Below are positions 1 through 9,354 of a stretch of 64,000 nt of DNA, in pieces. The DNA is from Mermis nigrescens (Eukaryota > Nematoda > Enoplea > Mermithida > Mermithidae). How positions within the stretch are numbered: the stretch's first letter is position 1; each line of letters opens with the position of its first letter. Made by a program: the position numbers and the translations under genes. A model generated the notes under the pieces. That model was not told where the DNA came from, did no database searches, and worked only from the letters and a program-made list of their open reading frames with translations. The stretch covers positions 2,778,410 through 2,842,409 of the forward strand of contig JAVLUZ010000150.1 of the NCBI GenBank assembly GCA_036768485.1. The letters are read 5' to 3'.

Positions 1-666
1 TGTCAACTCAAAAACAGCAATAGTTAAGTTTGCATTATCAATGTTTTTTAATAAAAGTATTGTCCCCAATATTCACTGTCATCTTTTTGTGAAACCTCAG
101 AACATAATTGGCTATATAAACATAAACAGTTTCATATTTTGGTTTCAAGACTAAATTTTGTAGAATTGAAGAAAAATTTTCATATTTGGGTTTAAGACTA
201 AATCTTGTTGGATTCATACGAAGCTTTCAGAGCGCAGTTCTATGGATAGGTTTATGTAGTCCCTTCCCATCCTTTCCAATCTTTCATTTCTAATTTTTTC
301 TCTATATCGTCCATACTGTAATTGAGAAGTCCAAAAACTTGGCAGTTCTGAAGACCCGCCACTGGCTGGTGTTCAGTCGCTTGCGCGAACCGAACCAGTG
401 ATCAAATTACCCAAAAAATTGCGCAATTGTATCTGGAGACAAAACGTCATCTCGACGGTATGAAGCGCAAAAGCTATAAAGAGCACAACGGAACAGCGAA
501 ATGAGCTGACGGAAAAAGCTATGTACGAGTAGCAAATCCGCACAACGAAACGAGCTGGCGGCAGAAGCTACGAAAAATAGCAGCGCATTAACTCGATGAG
601 TTTGTATGTGCACCACACTAAAAATACGTATTTGTTTAATTAATTAATGTATGTGAATACCACCAT
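1..666. other. AT-rich intergenic sequence, no gene recognised
   Basis: No exon, RNA gene or element was recognised. A minus-strand open frame at 407-616 has no recognisable domain. Two imperfect copies of a segment reading CACAACG..GAGCTG.CGG..AAGCTA lie near 484-575, which may be an old local duplication. Confidence 0.4.
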
Positions 667-1687
667 GTAGTAAGCAATGGCGGATATAGGATTTTCCTAA
701 GGGGGGCGGTATCCCAACTTTTCCAAAAACAGTCAAAAATAGGTCTAAAATTTTGCCCTTAAGTCGCGAAATAGCGTTTTCCGAAGTTTTACATTGTATA
801 CTTTTACATAAAATCACTTTTGACGCAATATTTTTTCTGAAAATTTTAAAATTCTAGACAATTTTGTGCGGAAAAATTGTTAAATTTCTTTGACTTTAAC
901 AAAAATTTGGCGCGAAGCGCGGGAAAATATGTGAAATTAAAGCGGATAGACGTCTAGAAGCATGATTTACTGCTTGATTTCCTGGATTTATAGCATTTGA
1001 TGCGAAACATCCTAATTTTATTAATTAAAAATAGAAGAAAACTATGCAAAAAATAGCTGTTTCTGCTGTTGAATTCGTTTTGAAACCTATATGAAGTCTT
1101 TGTACATTTTGTACACACAAATTTTTTGATACTATGATAGAGTATGGTAGCGACTTGAGTGTAGTAAAAACAGAGTTGTATGACCCTTGGTAGTGTATTC
1201 TAGCGAATTCCTGTGTTTATGAGGGCAAAAATTCTTAAGAATGGTCTTCAAACAGCAGGAAGCGCCAAATATTTGACATTTTTCCTTTCAAAATGCGATT
1301 TCTGCTATTACAAAGATATATAGGGCACACAATTACTCATTAAGGCGCGAAGCGCCGATAATTTCTGCGAATTTCGGACCTTTTTTGCAGTTTTTGTCTT
1401 CCCGAAAATCTTTTTACATGTACACAGATGGTACCGAAAAGTCTTTGTACATTGGGAAAAATCTTTGCCGAATACTAAAAAAAACAATGCGTCCAGGTCG
1501 CCAAGAAAGTAAATAAATGTCATTAATAATTATCATCCGACGCGTGCCGCCTGAAAAAATTGTGAACTTATGGCCATTCACAGCCAAAAATCATTGCAAA
1601 TTGCATATCCATTCTTTATCTCGCCAAACAGTTTTGGCCATTGGGGGCGCTCCCCCCCGCTCCCCTCAAATCCGCCCTAGTAGTAGG
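667..1687. mobile_element. Non-autonomous hAT-like element, about 1 kb
   Basis: The element runs 675-1679. It starts CAATGGCGGAT and ends AAATCCGCCCTA, so its ends are inverted copies of each other. It is flanked by 8-bp duplications gtagtaag (667-674) and gtagtagg (1680-1687), which match at 7 of 8 positions. No transposase frame is visible. The TIR is a variant of the CAGTGGCGGAT end seen at 1938 and 23110. A family G element is nested inside. Confidence 0.8.
1093..1487 (+). mobile_element. Family G element nested in the 675-1679 hAT
   Basis: This stretch matches segments at 57960-58400 and 62985-63370, and in reverse 56830-57310. All share GTCTTTGTACATTTTGTACA, an internal run ending ATATATAG.GCACACAATTACTCAT, the palindrome GGCGCGAAGCGCC, and a right end reading CTTTGCCGAATAC. 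The ends are short near-palindromes built on TGTACAAAGA/TCTTTGTACA. No coding capacity is seen. The exact boundary and target duplication were not resolved. Confidence 0.6.
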
Positions 1688-1749
1688 TACCAGCATTGTT
1701 CTCTGATTTTCTAACGAAAATCCTGTCTGAGTTTCTTTTCTGTGCATAA

Positions 1750-1900
1750 ATGATACTGTTTTTGATCAAGGACTTAGTCCGAGACTTCGTATTTTTTAAA
1801 GGACTATGTTCCGGACGATAGTCCAGATCCGAGCAGTCTGGACTAAAACCTGGACTATAGTCCGGAAAGTCCTTTTTTGCGGACTTTTGCCAACGTTGGC
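1750..1900. repeat. Cluster of AGTCC/GGACT inverted repeats
   Basis: Within about 150 bases the words GGACTTAGTCC, GGACTATGTTCCGGAC, GATAGTCC, TCTGGACT and GGACTATAGTCCGG recur in both orientations. The strand could fold on itself several ways. It lies between the end of the 1-kb hAT and the start of the first L repeat. No function can be assigned. Confidence 0.5.
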
Positions 1901-1929
1901 CGTCACATAGAACATTTTGAAAAAATAAG

Positions 1930-2144
1930 CCTCTGCACAGTGGCGGATCCCGGATTTTTCTATGGGGGGGCGATACCCTTAAGGGTGGGGGCGGAACCCT
2001 GCATTGGGCAGACAAATTATCCGTTTTAACCCGAAAATCGCTAAACATCGCTCAAAAATCCTTAAGTTTGCGCACTATTTTGGGCCAATGGGGGGGGGGG
2101 CGGCCGCCTTCTTGCCTCCCCCTAAATCCGCCCCTGCCTCTGCA
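1930..2144 (+). mobile_element. hAT MITE, CAGTGGCGGAT family
   Basis: The 199-bp element at 1938-2136 begins CAGTGGCGGATCC and ends GGATTTAGGGGG-type sequence with a terminal CCGCCCCTG (reverse CAGGGGCGG). The flanks are a perfect 8-bp duplication, cctctgca, at 1930-1937 and 2137-2144. Removing it restores the L-repeat text around it, so it inserted into the L repeat. A close copy sits at 23110-23303. Confidence 0.93.
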
Positions 2145-3026
2145 ATGCTCTAGAACTATGTTGTTAGCTTTCAGTGTAAACTTTACAAAATTATCATGTG
2201 TAATAAAGATTTTCATTGAATTCGTAATTCTGATATTGCGATCAACATTCATGAAAAAATTAACTCTCCGCAATGTTCTCAAACCAAATTAATGTTAGAT
2301 GCAAAATATTTTACACTACTGTTGAGTGTAAACAAACGCACTCGATTGACGCATGACGTTTGACCTCTGTTATATTTTTAGACTTGTGATCATGTCCAGA
2401 CTCATGGAGAAATCGGCAGATAAAAACAAGACAGAAACACGCGAAGAAAAAAGGTAGACAACCGTATTTGCAACTATCTATCAGATTGTAAACTTTAAAA
2501 ATCTAAAATCATTCCCTATGAAGTGTAAAGAAATTCGGTTTAGACCAGTTTGTAGCCCCCTTAGATCAAAGTATGTCGGTGTATGAGAAAATCTTGTTCC
2601 GCATTCTACTGGAGACATTGCCCAATCGAAGAAGGGTAGAAAACGTGTTTTTTTCACTCCATGTCACACCCTGATTTCGAACTTTACACTTCCAGAAGTA
2701 ACTCAACATTGAATTCTTAAACACAGTTTACTGCCACGTGTAGCCTTCAGAACGTACTTTATTTTTATTCTGTTCAACTTGTCCCAACTTATAAGCGGAG
2801 AAGTTGCTTGAGAAATCTGAGTCAAAAGCTTTTTTGCCGCATCCAATAGATTGTAAACTTTGAACTCCTGGAATTAATTCCATATTGGGTGTAAAACAAT
2901 TAGTTTTGAAAAATGAGCTTGCTAAGCGAGAGTTGTAAACTAAGAGGAACTTAAAGTTTAAACCTACCATTAAATTATAAAGATAATAAAAGATTTAAAG
3001 CTTTAAGAAAAAGAAAATGTGGTAAA

Positions 3027-3659
3027 TTAAAACAAATTTAAAGGATATGATGAAACATTATTGTTGAGAATAGGACGATCACGTGCTATGTATAATGACT
3101 CCTTGATTAAAAGATCAAAAGAGTTGGATGCTCGACTGATAACCTTGAAGCAATCTGATGTAATTGGATGATTGCTATTTGAGATATGTTTGTGAATAGC
3201 AGATAAACTATCACCCTGAATTGGCTTTCCTGTAGCAAATGAGATGCCAGTATGCTCTGCCATTCTACTCCCAAAATGTCGGCGAGTTTCACCGATGTAA
3301 CTAGCCATACAGCTAGAACACGTATACTTATATACTAAATTTGAGAGTAGCTTAGCAGATACAGCATCCTTGTTCTTGAAAAACCGGCTGATACACATAA
3401 CAGGTTTGTAAACAAACCTTACTCTAATCTGAGGGTAAAATGCAGATATAACCTTTAGAATTCTGCTGCGTACATTGTAGCCATGCACACCAGTGTAAGG
3501 CAAAACAAGAGAATAGCATAGTTTATCACACCCAAATTTTATGTCATCACTCTTATTATAAACTTTTGTCATAAAGTCTGATATGACCGTATCAATCAAG
3601 CTAAGCGGATACTCATTTTGCAGTAGAGTCTGCTTCAGCTTGTCAATATCAGAAGACAA
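3027..3659 (-). pseudogene. Penelope-like GIY-YIG endonuclease domain
   Basis: This 210-residue frame lies directly downstream of the RT fragment in a different reading frame. Near residues 90-120 it contains VYKYTCSSCMASYIGET followed by R..F..R..EH. These are the paired Y-Y, the CxxC, the YIGET core and the arginine/glutamate of a GIY-YIG nuclease, which in Penelope elements nicks target DNA. The N-terminal 80 residues look like the linker between RT thumb and nuclease. Its own core appears unbroken, but the element cannot be autonomous because of the frameshift and 5' truncation. Confidence 0.88.
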
Positions 3660-3673
3660 AAGTCTGATATGAG

Positions 3674-4258
3674 TTACAAATCATGTGAATATCGACTCAC
3701 AAGTGTCTTTATTAAACCAACTTTATAGGCAAAAGGAATGAAGCTAGACAATTTGGCATAAAGGCCAGAAAATGTGGGTTTCTGATATGTTGATGTAACA
3801 ATATCATCGGACTTCCTTTCAACAAGCACATCAAGGAAATTTAATTTCTTGTCACATTCAGTTTCAAATGTGAAATTCATATTAGGATGTTGCTGATTCA
3901 TGTAATCACAGAACTTTCTAGGCTGATTTCTGTCAGAAAACACTACAAATGTGTCATCAACATAACGTACATAAAACTTGGGTCTAATCTTTATACTACA
4001 GTCTATGAGCCACTTTGTTTCATGATGGCTCAAGAAAATGTTGGCAAGAATTGGGCCAAGCGGATTACCCATAGCAACACCATCTATCTGTTGATAGATT
4101 TTACCATTACACGTAAAGTAACACTCTTTAACTGCGAGTTCTAGAAGCAGTTTGAATTGATGACAATTCATGTTATTTACTAACACGACATTCTGATCAT
4201 CAAATAGTTTCCTAATACATATGTCAATGGTCTCATTGAGTGGAATATTAGTGAACAA
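3674..4258 (-). pseudogene. Penelope-like reverse transcriptase fragment
   Basis: This 194-residue fragment would copy the element's RNA into DNA. It opens at FTNIPLNETI, the region of RT motif A. It continues with GVAMGNPLGPILANIFL (motif B) and YVRYVDDTFVVF, the YVDD catalytic box with its metal-binding aspartates. The later LNFLDV and YQKPTFSGLY blocks are typical of this family. The N-terminal part of the RT, several hundred residues in complete elements, is missing. The frame closes with a stop just after SRYSHDL while the homologous protein continues in another frame, so the copy is dead. Confidence 0.9.
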
Positions 4259-4897
4259 TTAGCTGGTAAGCAGAAAGTAGCCCATGAGTCCTATTACATT
4301 TCTGTCAGAAAAAATATTTTGAGACTCGTGGGCAGAGTTGTTGGTGGACTTAAAGAAGACAAAAACCCGGCTGAAATCTGTCTTTACGCTCACAGATTTT
4401 TACGCTCTTAATACTCCCCTTCGGAACTAATGCGAAATTTGAAATAAACGAAAAAATAAGGGTTTTAGAAAATTTTGTTTTTTCTTCCATTCTGTACTAT
4501 TATATTGTATGAGGCATTCACACCGAGTTGTGAGCGCGCTGGTTAAAAAAACCGTCAGAAGTTCTTAAATGTTATAACGCTACGCTCTAAACTTAACACG
4601 CTCATTATAAAATTCTCGGTATATGTGAGTAAACGGAAAAAAAACTTTGTCGAGCTTTTTATTTTCTATCTTTTGACAAATCACACCTGCCAGTGTGTCT
4701 CGTTGTAGCTGTCGGAGAGGCTTCATATGTTGGGGTACCCAAATATATTATAGGAACGAGCTAACGCGCTACCTATGATGCTCTATAAATCCTTCCAAAG
4801 GTCATGGAAACTTTTGTTGCAAAGACGCTCTGGCACCAAAATGATATTTTCCAGGCTGCAGAGAAGCTCCAAAAACTGAAATTATCGGTTTTTTACT

Positions 4898-5129
4898 CAT
4901 AACCGGACGTGCACATAGAGGGTCAGGGGTTCTATACCCCGAAATTGAAAAAATGGAAAATTGAGTGCTTTAAATTGACCAAACACTGTGTAATAACGTA
5001 ATTTTGACGTTATTTTAGCGTTTATGCCACTTTTTTGAGCTCATTTTGTTCCGAAAAAGCTCAATTTTCGACCCCCTCTCAGATCGGCCAAAGACATCGG
5101 CCATAGATCGACCATGCAGGGCATCTATG
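4898..5129 (-). mobile_element. B2-family hAT-like MITE, degraded
   Basis: The right end GGGCATCTATG is the inverse of the CATAGATGC start seen at 53947. The interior (CAAACACTGTGTAATAACG..TTATTTTAGCG and AGCTCAATTTTCGACCCCC) matches 53960-54190 and 17640-17870 in reverse. The left end CATAACCGGACGTGCACATAGAG resembles the other TIR but no clear 8-bp duplication is left. Confidence 0.5.
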
Positions 5130-5644
5130 CTGTTGGCTGTCTGATCAGGAGCGACCATGTGCATAGCATAGCCAGTCTAGAGTCGAGCCCGTTTAATTCC
5201 GGAACCAGTATGAAATTAAAAAACCGAAAGCTTAGCTTCATCCAATTCAAAAAGTCTTAATCAAATGTATTTTATTACCTTAATTTTGTCCTATTAAAAC
5301 TTGAAAAATGTCGTGTTCATCTTTTTAGAGAATCATTGAACCACTGATTTCCTCAATTATGTCGGCAGGAGATGAAGGGTAGGGCGAACTTGTAAGTTCC
5401 GAATCGACATTAGTTTCTGAGACAAAAAGTTGAATCACGAAAAATATGATTTAATCATGGGTGAATATAGATTTGGATGGTTTAATTGAATCGTCACAGG
5501 ACAACTGTTTCACAGAAGGGTCAGCTCTATACACGTACAGTAAGCGAAATTCTGGTATGTCTGGATGGCGTAAATTCGGCAAAAACCTCAAGTGCATGCT
5601 AAAAATTTAATTTAAGGGTCTACCGATTTTCAGGGGCTATTGGA
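5130..5644. other. No gene recognised
   Basis: No domain-bearing frame was found. A short stretch at 5327-5387 reads like a polypyrimidine-AG followed by about 18 open codons and GTAGGG, but it has no recognisable homology and is not called as an exon. Confidence 0.4.
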
Positions 5645-5822
5645 TTATTGAGCAGGGACGTAGCTGTGGGGAATGGGAGGGTCCGGATTCCCCCCCCCCA
5701 AAATAAAAAAACGGAAAAATTGGTTTTTTCAACACGTTATTTTGTGCTATTTCTGGCTTAGACCCCCCTAATTGGTGTTGTCCCCCCAAAATAGGACGGC
5801 CAGCTACGTGCCTGTTATTGAG
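5645..5822 (+). mobile_element. hAT MITE, CAGGSACGTAGC family
   Basis: The 162-bp element at 5653-5814 starts CAGGGACGTAGCTG and ends CAGCTACGTGCCTG, an inverted repeat. It is flanked by a perfect 8-bp duplication, ttattgag (5645-5652 and 5815-5822). A sister copy lies at 61144-61302 in RAD23. Confidence 0.92.
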
Positions 5823-6186
5823 GGGAGTGGAATCTAGATCCTGTACCCGCTCCCTACGTCCAAGTGCGGCCAGCTGCATGTGTTGGACACCAGCTGGATT
5901 CAGGTAAGTCTAGACGGTGAAAAACTGGCAAAAGTCTTCAAAAAACTGCTAAAAAATCAAATTCTGATGGTCGATTTTCAAGGAACTTTACTGGATTCTC
6001 GAAAGGGATGTTAACTAGAAAGCCTCTACGCCAGTTCCCCACGCCGACGTGTAGTTAGCTCCATGCAGCTGAATTCTTGGAGTCTGATTGGTGTAAAACT
6101 AACCATGTCGAAAAAATCGATTCAAGGGTATATCGATTTTTGGGAATCTACCGGATTCTTGGTGGTCTGAACCGATTGTTCTCAAG

Positions 6187-6490
6187 AGCCTCACCAGTCC
6201 CAACAGCCCCACCGTCCCAACAGCCCCACCAAAATCCCAACAGCCCCACCAGTCCCAACAGCCCCACCAATAATCCCAACAGCCCCACCAGTCCCAACAG
6301 CCCCACCAATCCCAACAGCCCCACCAATCCCAACAGCCCCACCGTCCCAACAACCCCACCGTCCCAACAGCTCCACCGTCCCAACAGCCCCACCAATAAT
6401 CCCAACAGCGCCATCTAGTCCCAACAGCCCCACCAATCTCAGCAGTTCCACCGTTCCAGCAGTCCTACCGTTCCAACAGTCGCACTGTCC
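6187..6490 (+). repeat. Minisatellite arm, CCCAACAGCCCCACC units
   Basis: About 18-20 imperfect 15-18-bp units alternate between GTCCCAACAGCCCCACC and AATCCCAACAGCCCCACC variants. The last units drift to CAGCAGTTCCACCGTT. Confidence 0.9.
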
Positions 6491-6984
6491 CAACCACACA
6501 TAAGCTTGGGGGAGGGGATGTTTAGAGTTTAACCCCCTTAAACCCCCAAATTATGGTAGACCCCAGAATTCTATATTTAGCACTTTACCCCACCAGACTT
6601 TTCGCTGCCAATTTTGGTTGCAACTACCCCACTGTTATAATCATAGCTTCATAGCTGCACGGCACGATCGGTCTGGAGAAGGAGTTTTGAGCCAAAAATG
6701 ACCTCAAAACTGGCATGAATGTTAAAATAGCGTAAAAACTACGCTAATCCACATTTTCTGGCTATTTTGAAGCAGATTAGCGTGAAAGTTTTGATTTTTA
6801 TTGAATTTTAACACTTCACATCGATCTATGCATGCAATATGCAGCTACATTTGGGCAGTACGTACTTTCCTACCTAAATTGTACGTACATGCTGTTCTTT
6901 TATGATCAAACGGAGCCCGTATAAGTTCAATAATTCAAAAGTACATCCGCCAAACGCACTTCTCGCATAATAGCAATCGCAGTA

Positions 6985-7352
6985 ATGGTGGGGCTGCTGG
7001 GATTATTGGTGGGGCTGTTGGGACGGTGGGGCTGTTGGGACGGTGGGGTTGTTGGGACGGTGGGGCTGTTGGGACGGGTGGGGCTGTTGGGATTATTGGT
7101 GGGGCTGTTGGGACGGTGGGGCTGTTGGGACGGTGGGGCTGTTGGGACGGTGGGGCTGTTGGGACGGTGGGGTTGTTAGGACGGTGGGGCTGTTGGGATT
7201 GGTGGGGCTGTTGGGATTATTGGTGGGGCTGTTGGGACGGTGGGGCTGTTGGGACTGGTGGGGCTGTTGGGACGGGTGGGGCTGTTGGGATTTTTGGTGG
7301 GGCTGTTGAGACGGTGGGGCTGTTGGGACGGTGGGGCTGCTGGGACTGGTGG
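6985..7352 (-). repeat. Minisatellite arm, GGTGGGGCTGTTGGGAC units
   Basis: This is the inverse complement of the 6187-6490 array, with about 22 units in GGACGG, GATTATT and GGACTGG variants. The two arms could pair over some 300 bases. Confidence 0.9.
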
Positions 7353-7375
7353 GGCTCTTAAGACATCACCTCTGA

Positions 7376-7772
7376 ACCACCCCTCCCCTAACCCGCCACC
7401 TTCAACCTTCTCCCAACGCCCACCGCAGCTCAGTCTGCATATCAATTTGTAGTTTCTAGTCGATCTTCTACACATAAGCAGAAACTTTTGTACATCTGTT
7501 TTGACTACTGTGAACCTCCACACGTGCGCATCTCTTCAAACCCCAGAACACGGCAGACCCGCCTACCCCATTAAATTGAGTAGACTAACAGAATAGCAGT
7601 TTTTTGCACTCGTCCGCTAAAAGTTATTCCCCATCCCGCTGGCATTGTAATGTTGATATGTGTGGGTATCACGCCATTACTATCTAAACGAAGTGAATAA
7701 AACATAATAAAATAAATAAAATACAGAGATAGATAATCATTATTATTATCAATACAATTATTAAAGTATAAA
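7376..7772. other. No gene recognised
   Basis: Unassigned sequence between the foldback element and the next hAT. It turns AT-rich after 7680. Confidence 0.4.
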
Positions 7773-8345
7773 TCCTAAAAAGAGGCGGATTTTTGGGGGC
7801 GCCGCCCACCTCCTCGTTGACCTAGAAATAATTGGCGAGATAAATAATGGATATGTAATGTGCAATGGTTTTTTGATCGTAATTTTTCAAACTTTTTCGG
7901 CGCTTCGCCGGACAATACTTATTATTGACATTTATTTATTTTCTTGGCGACCTGGAAGCCATATAGTTTTGCTCAGGAAATAGGTTTAAATTGATTTTAA
8001 GAGCAGAGGAAGCTTTTACAGCATATTTTTCTTCTATTTCAAAATAAAGCTCTCAAAAATTCTCAACGTTCTGCATCAAATACTACAGATACAGGAAGTC
8101 GAGCCACAATCTTCCGAACGTTCTTACTCTAGAATTTCATAATTTTTCATGCGTTTCGCGTCAGATTATTGCTAAAATTACAGCGCTAAAACAACTGTTT
8201 TAAATAAAAGTAGATAACGCAAAACGCCGAAAAAACGTAATTTGAAGGACGAATTTTCAGACCTATGTTCGGCTGTTTTCGGGAAAATTGGGATACCGCC
8301 CGCTTAGGAAAATCCCAGATCCGCCAATCCGCCACTGCGCTAAAA
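7773..8345. mobile_element. Non-autonomous hAT-like element, 557 bp
   Basis: The element at 7781-8337 begins AGAGGCGGATTTTTGGGGG and ends ATCCGCCACTG. Its flanks tcctaaaa (7773-7780) and cgctaaaa (8338-8345) agree at 6 of 8 positions. The interior includes CGGCGCTTCGCCGG and TTTCTTGGCGACCTGGAAGC, both repeated at 22700-22900. No transposase frame is present. Confidence 0.7.
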
Positions 8346-8384
8346 CAAATACTGAATGCAATTTATGTTGTGAAAACGACCGCC

Positions 8385-8530
8385 TATAGTCTGTTTCACA
8401 TAAATTTGAGCATAAATTTCAATAATTTTCATTGACAGTTAGCCGACAGATTACGATAATTTGTCAGATCAATGCTGCTCAATCTGTCAGCTTATTGTCG
8501 GAGATAATTTTCAAAACTAAGGCCTGAATT
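8385..8530 (+). mobile_element. T-group MITE remnant (TATAGTCTGTTTCACATAA)
   Basis: It starts TATAGTCTGTTTCACATAAA and continues with TTGACAGTTAGCCGACAGATTACG and CTGTCAGCTTATTGTCGGA, as in the copies at 16132, 20925, 43655 and 49757. The right terminal repeat is missing, and the sequence runs into the splice acceptor of the SDR exon. Confidence 0.7.
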
Positions 8531-8551
8531 ATGTCGTTGCTTCAATCATAG

Positions 8552-8725
8552 GAATCAAAATCGAAGAATGATGAGCAAGCAATGAAAATATATTCGCCAT
8601 TCGGTCGCTATGGCCATTCGCACGAAATCACAGACCTTGCTCTCTATCTCGCTTCGAATCAAGCGTATTTTATCACTGGAGTCATTTTACCCGTTGATGG
8701 TGGTAAAATTAGTTCCGCTGCTTAA
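8552..8725 (+). CDS. Short-chain dehydrogenase/reductase, C-terminal exon
   Basis: This is an exon-sized frame of 57 codons plus stop. It follows a polypyrimidine tract and AG at 8550-8551 (ttgcttcaatcatag). Its translation contains PFGRYGHSHEITDLALYLAS and then FITGVILPVDGGK. That matches the C-terminal signature of classical SDR enzymes, P.GR.G.P.EIA....FLAS....ITG..L.VDGG, which closes the NAD(P)-binding fold and shapes the substrate pocket. The Rossmann and YxxxK parts must lie on upstream exons, none of which was found between 1 and 8550. The substrate cannot be inferred. A T-group MITE remnant abuts the acceptor and a piggyBac element starts 65 bases after the stop. A single-exon relic is possible, but the frame is undamaged. 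Confidence 0.75.
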   Translation, partial: ESKSKNDEQAMKIYSPFGRYGHSHEITDLALYLASNQAYFITGVILPVDGGKISSAA

Positions 8726-8789
8726 CTCCTCACCGTGGGCCAAGTATTTCACGTTTCATTTTATTGAGGCCTAAATAACTGGACGTAGA

Positions 8790-9354
8790 TTAACCCTCCG
8801 TTTACAATCATATTTTTGCAGTCGAAGTGCACCGTCATGGCATAAACTCATAGTGCATATTAAGCTATGCCTGCTTAACATTCTATGACAGCTATTACTT
8901 TGATTTAGTACAATTTTATGCTCTTTCTGAATATGTATGTTATTGTTCTGTGAAAATTATTTTTGGAAGAGGTAAAATCAAAAAACTATCAACAATGCAT
9001 AAGGATAGGCACCTGTTGGACATTATGCAAAAACAAGAAAAAGTAGATTTCTATTGTGTTAAACACATCCAGGGGATGCATTTAAAGAGCTGGAAAGGAA
9101 TAAACCATCAAATTTTCTTACTGGAACCTTATTTTCCCATCTTGAGTTTTTGTGATATCACTGTGAATAGGCCAAAAGATGCCTATTTCTACTACTCTAA
9201 GACTCCTCTTCGAGCTAAACCATTATAAAGGATGTAACTGAAGCCAAAACGAGACTAGACAAAGTTTTGGACACATTGATAAGCTTGAACAGAAAAAATG
9301 CCACGAAAGTGATTCATTATGCCTCAGCATAGGACACGGTAAACGGAGGGTTAA
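8790..9354 (+). mobile_element. piggyBac-type element between TTAA sites
   Basis: The element at 8794-9350 has perfect 12-bp ends CCCTCCGTTTAC...GTAAACGGAGGG and is bounded by TTAA at 8790-8793 and 9351-9354. TTAA target sites and CCC-starting ends are the hallmarks of piggyBac elements. At 557 bp it is non-autonomous. Confidence 0.92.
8950..9228 (+). pseudogene. Possible degenerate transposase fragment in the piggyBac element
   Basis: A 92-codon frame fills much of the element. A KKLSTMHKDRH stretch near residues 11-21 loosely resembles the LSTxH block of piggyBac transposases. The DDE residues cannot be identified. It may be a relic of an internally deleted parent copy, or chance. Confidence 0.3.

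Larger units (their letters stand above)
2975..4260 (-). mobile_element. 5'-truncated Penelope-like retroelement
   Basis: On the minus strand it carries the distal part of a reverse transcriptase (4258-3674), followed after a frame change by a GIY-YIG endonuclease (3659-3027). That order is diagnostic of Penelope-like elements. The copy starts abruptly inside the RT core and is embedded in an L repeat. L-type sequence resumes with GCTGGTAAGCAGAAAGTAGC on the right, the same words as at 29251. The left edge, at about 2972, is estimated from where L-type sequence stops. Confidence 0.88.
1900..4777 (+). repeat. L repeat copy 1, terminal hairpin at 4750-4776
   Basis: This is long non-coding AT-rich repeat sequence in which GTGTAAAC and TTTACAC words recur every 30-80 bases. 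It closes with a line shared by all L copies, ACCCAAATATATTATAGG. followed by a stem-loop whose arms read ATAGGWACG.GC and GCGCTACCTAT. Two younger insertions interrupt it: the hAT MITE at 1938-2136 and the Penelope element at about 2975-4260. No open frame belonging to the repeat was found. Confidence 0.75.
6160..7375. mobile_element. Foldback-like element with minisatellite TIRs
   Basis: The left arm (about 6187-6490) is a tandem array of CCCAACAGCCCCACC(R) units. The right arm (about 6985-7352) is the same array on the other strand. The outer flanks also match in inverse (AAGAGCC.CACCAGTCCCA at both ends), and an AGGTGATGTCTT-like outer sequence recurs at 39470. A loop of about 490 bases separates the arms and includes B2-like sequence near 6670-6790. 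This architecture, terminal inverted repeats made of tandem repeats, is that of Foldback elements. The Gly/Trp- and Pro/Ser-rich frames here are by-products of the array. Confidence 0.75.

Noticed and set aside
1517..1714. Plus-strand 65-codon ORF and the overlapping minus ORF at 1677-2048
   Set aside because: They lie across hAT termini; hydrophobic or proline-rich content comes from G/C tracts of the elements.
4750..4777. Terminal hairpin of L repeats as proof of a Helitron
   Set aside because: The stem-loop is present, but the CTRR tail and the A/T insertion pattern were not seen, nor a TC start at the other end. Left as unclassified.
6187..7352. CRISPR-like array
   Set aside because: Units are contiguous minisatellite repeats without unique spacers, in a eukaryotic window with no cas-type gene.
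6077..7523. Long frames rich in Gly-Trp-Cys-Trp-Asp or Pro-Asn-Ser-Pro-Thr in several registers
   Set aside because: They are translations of the CCCAACAGCCCCACC minisatellite in every frame and on both strands. No start context, splice sites or non-repeat domain supports a protein.
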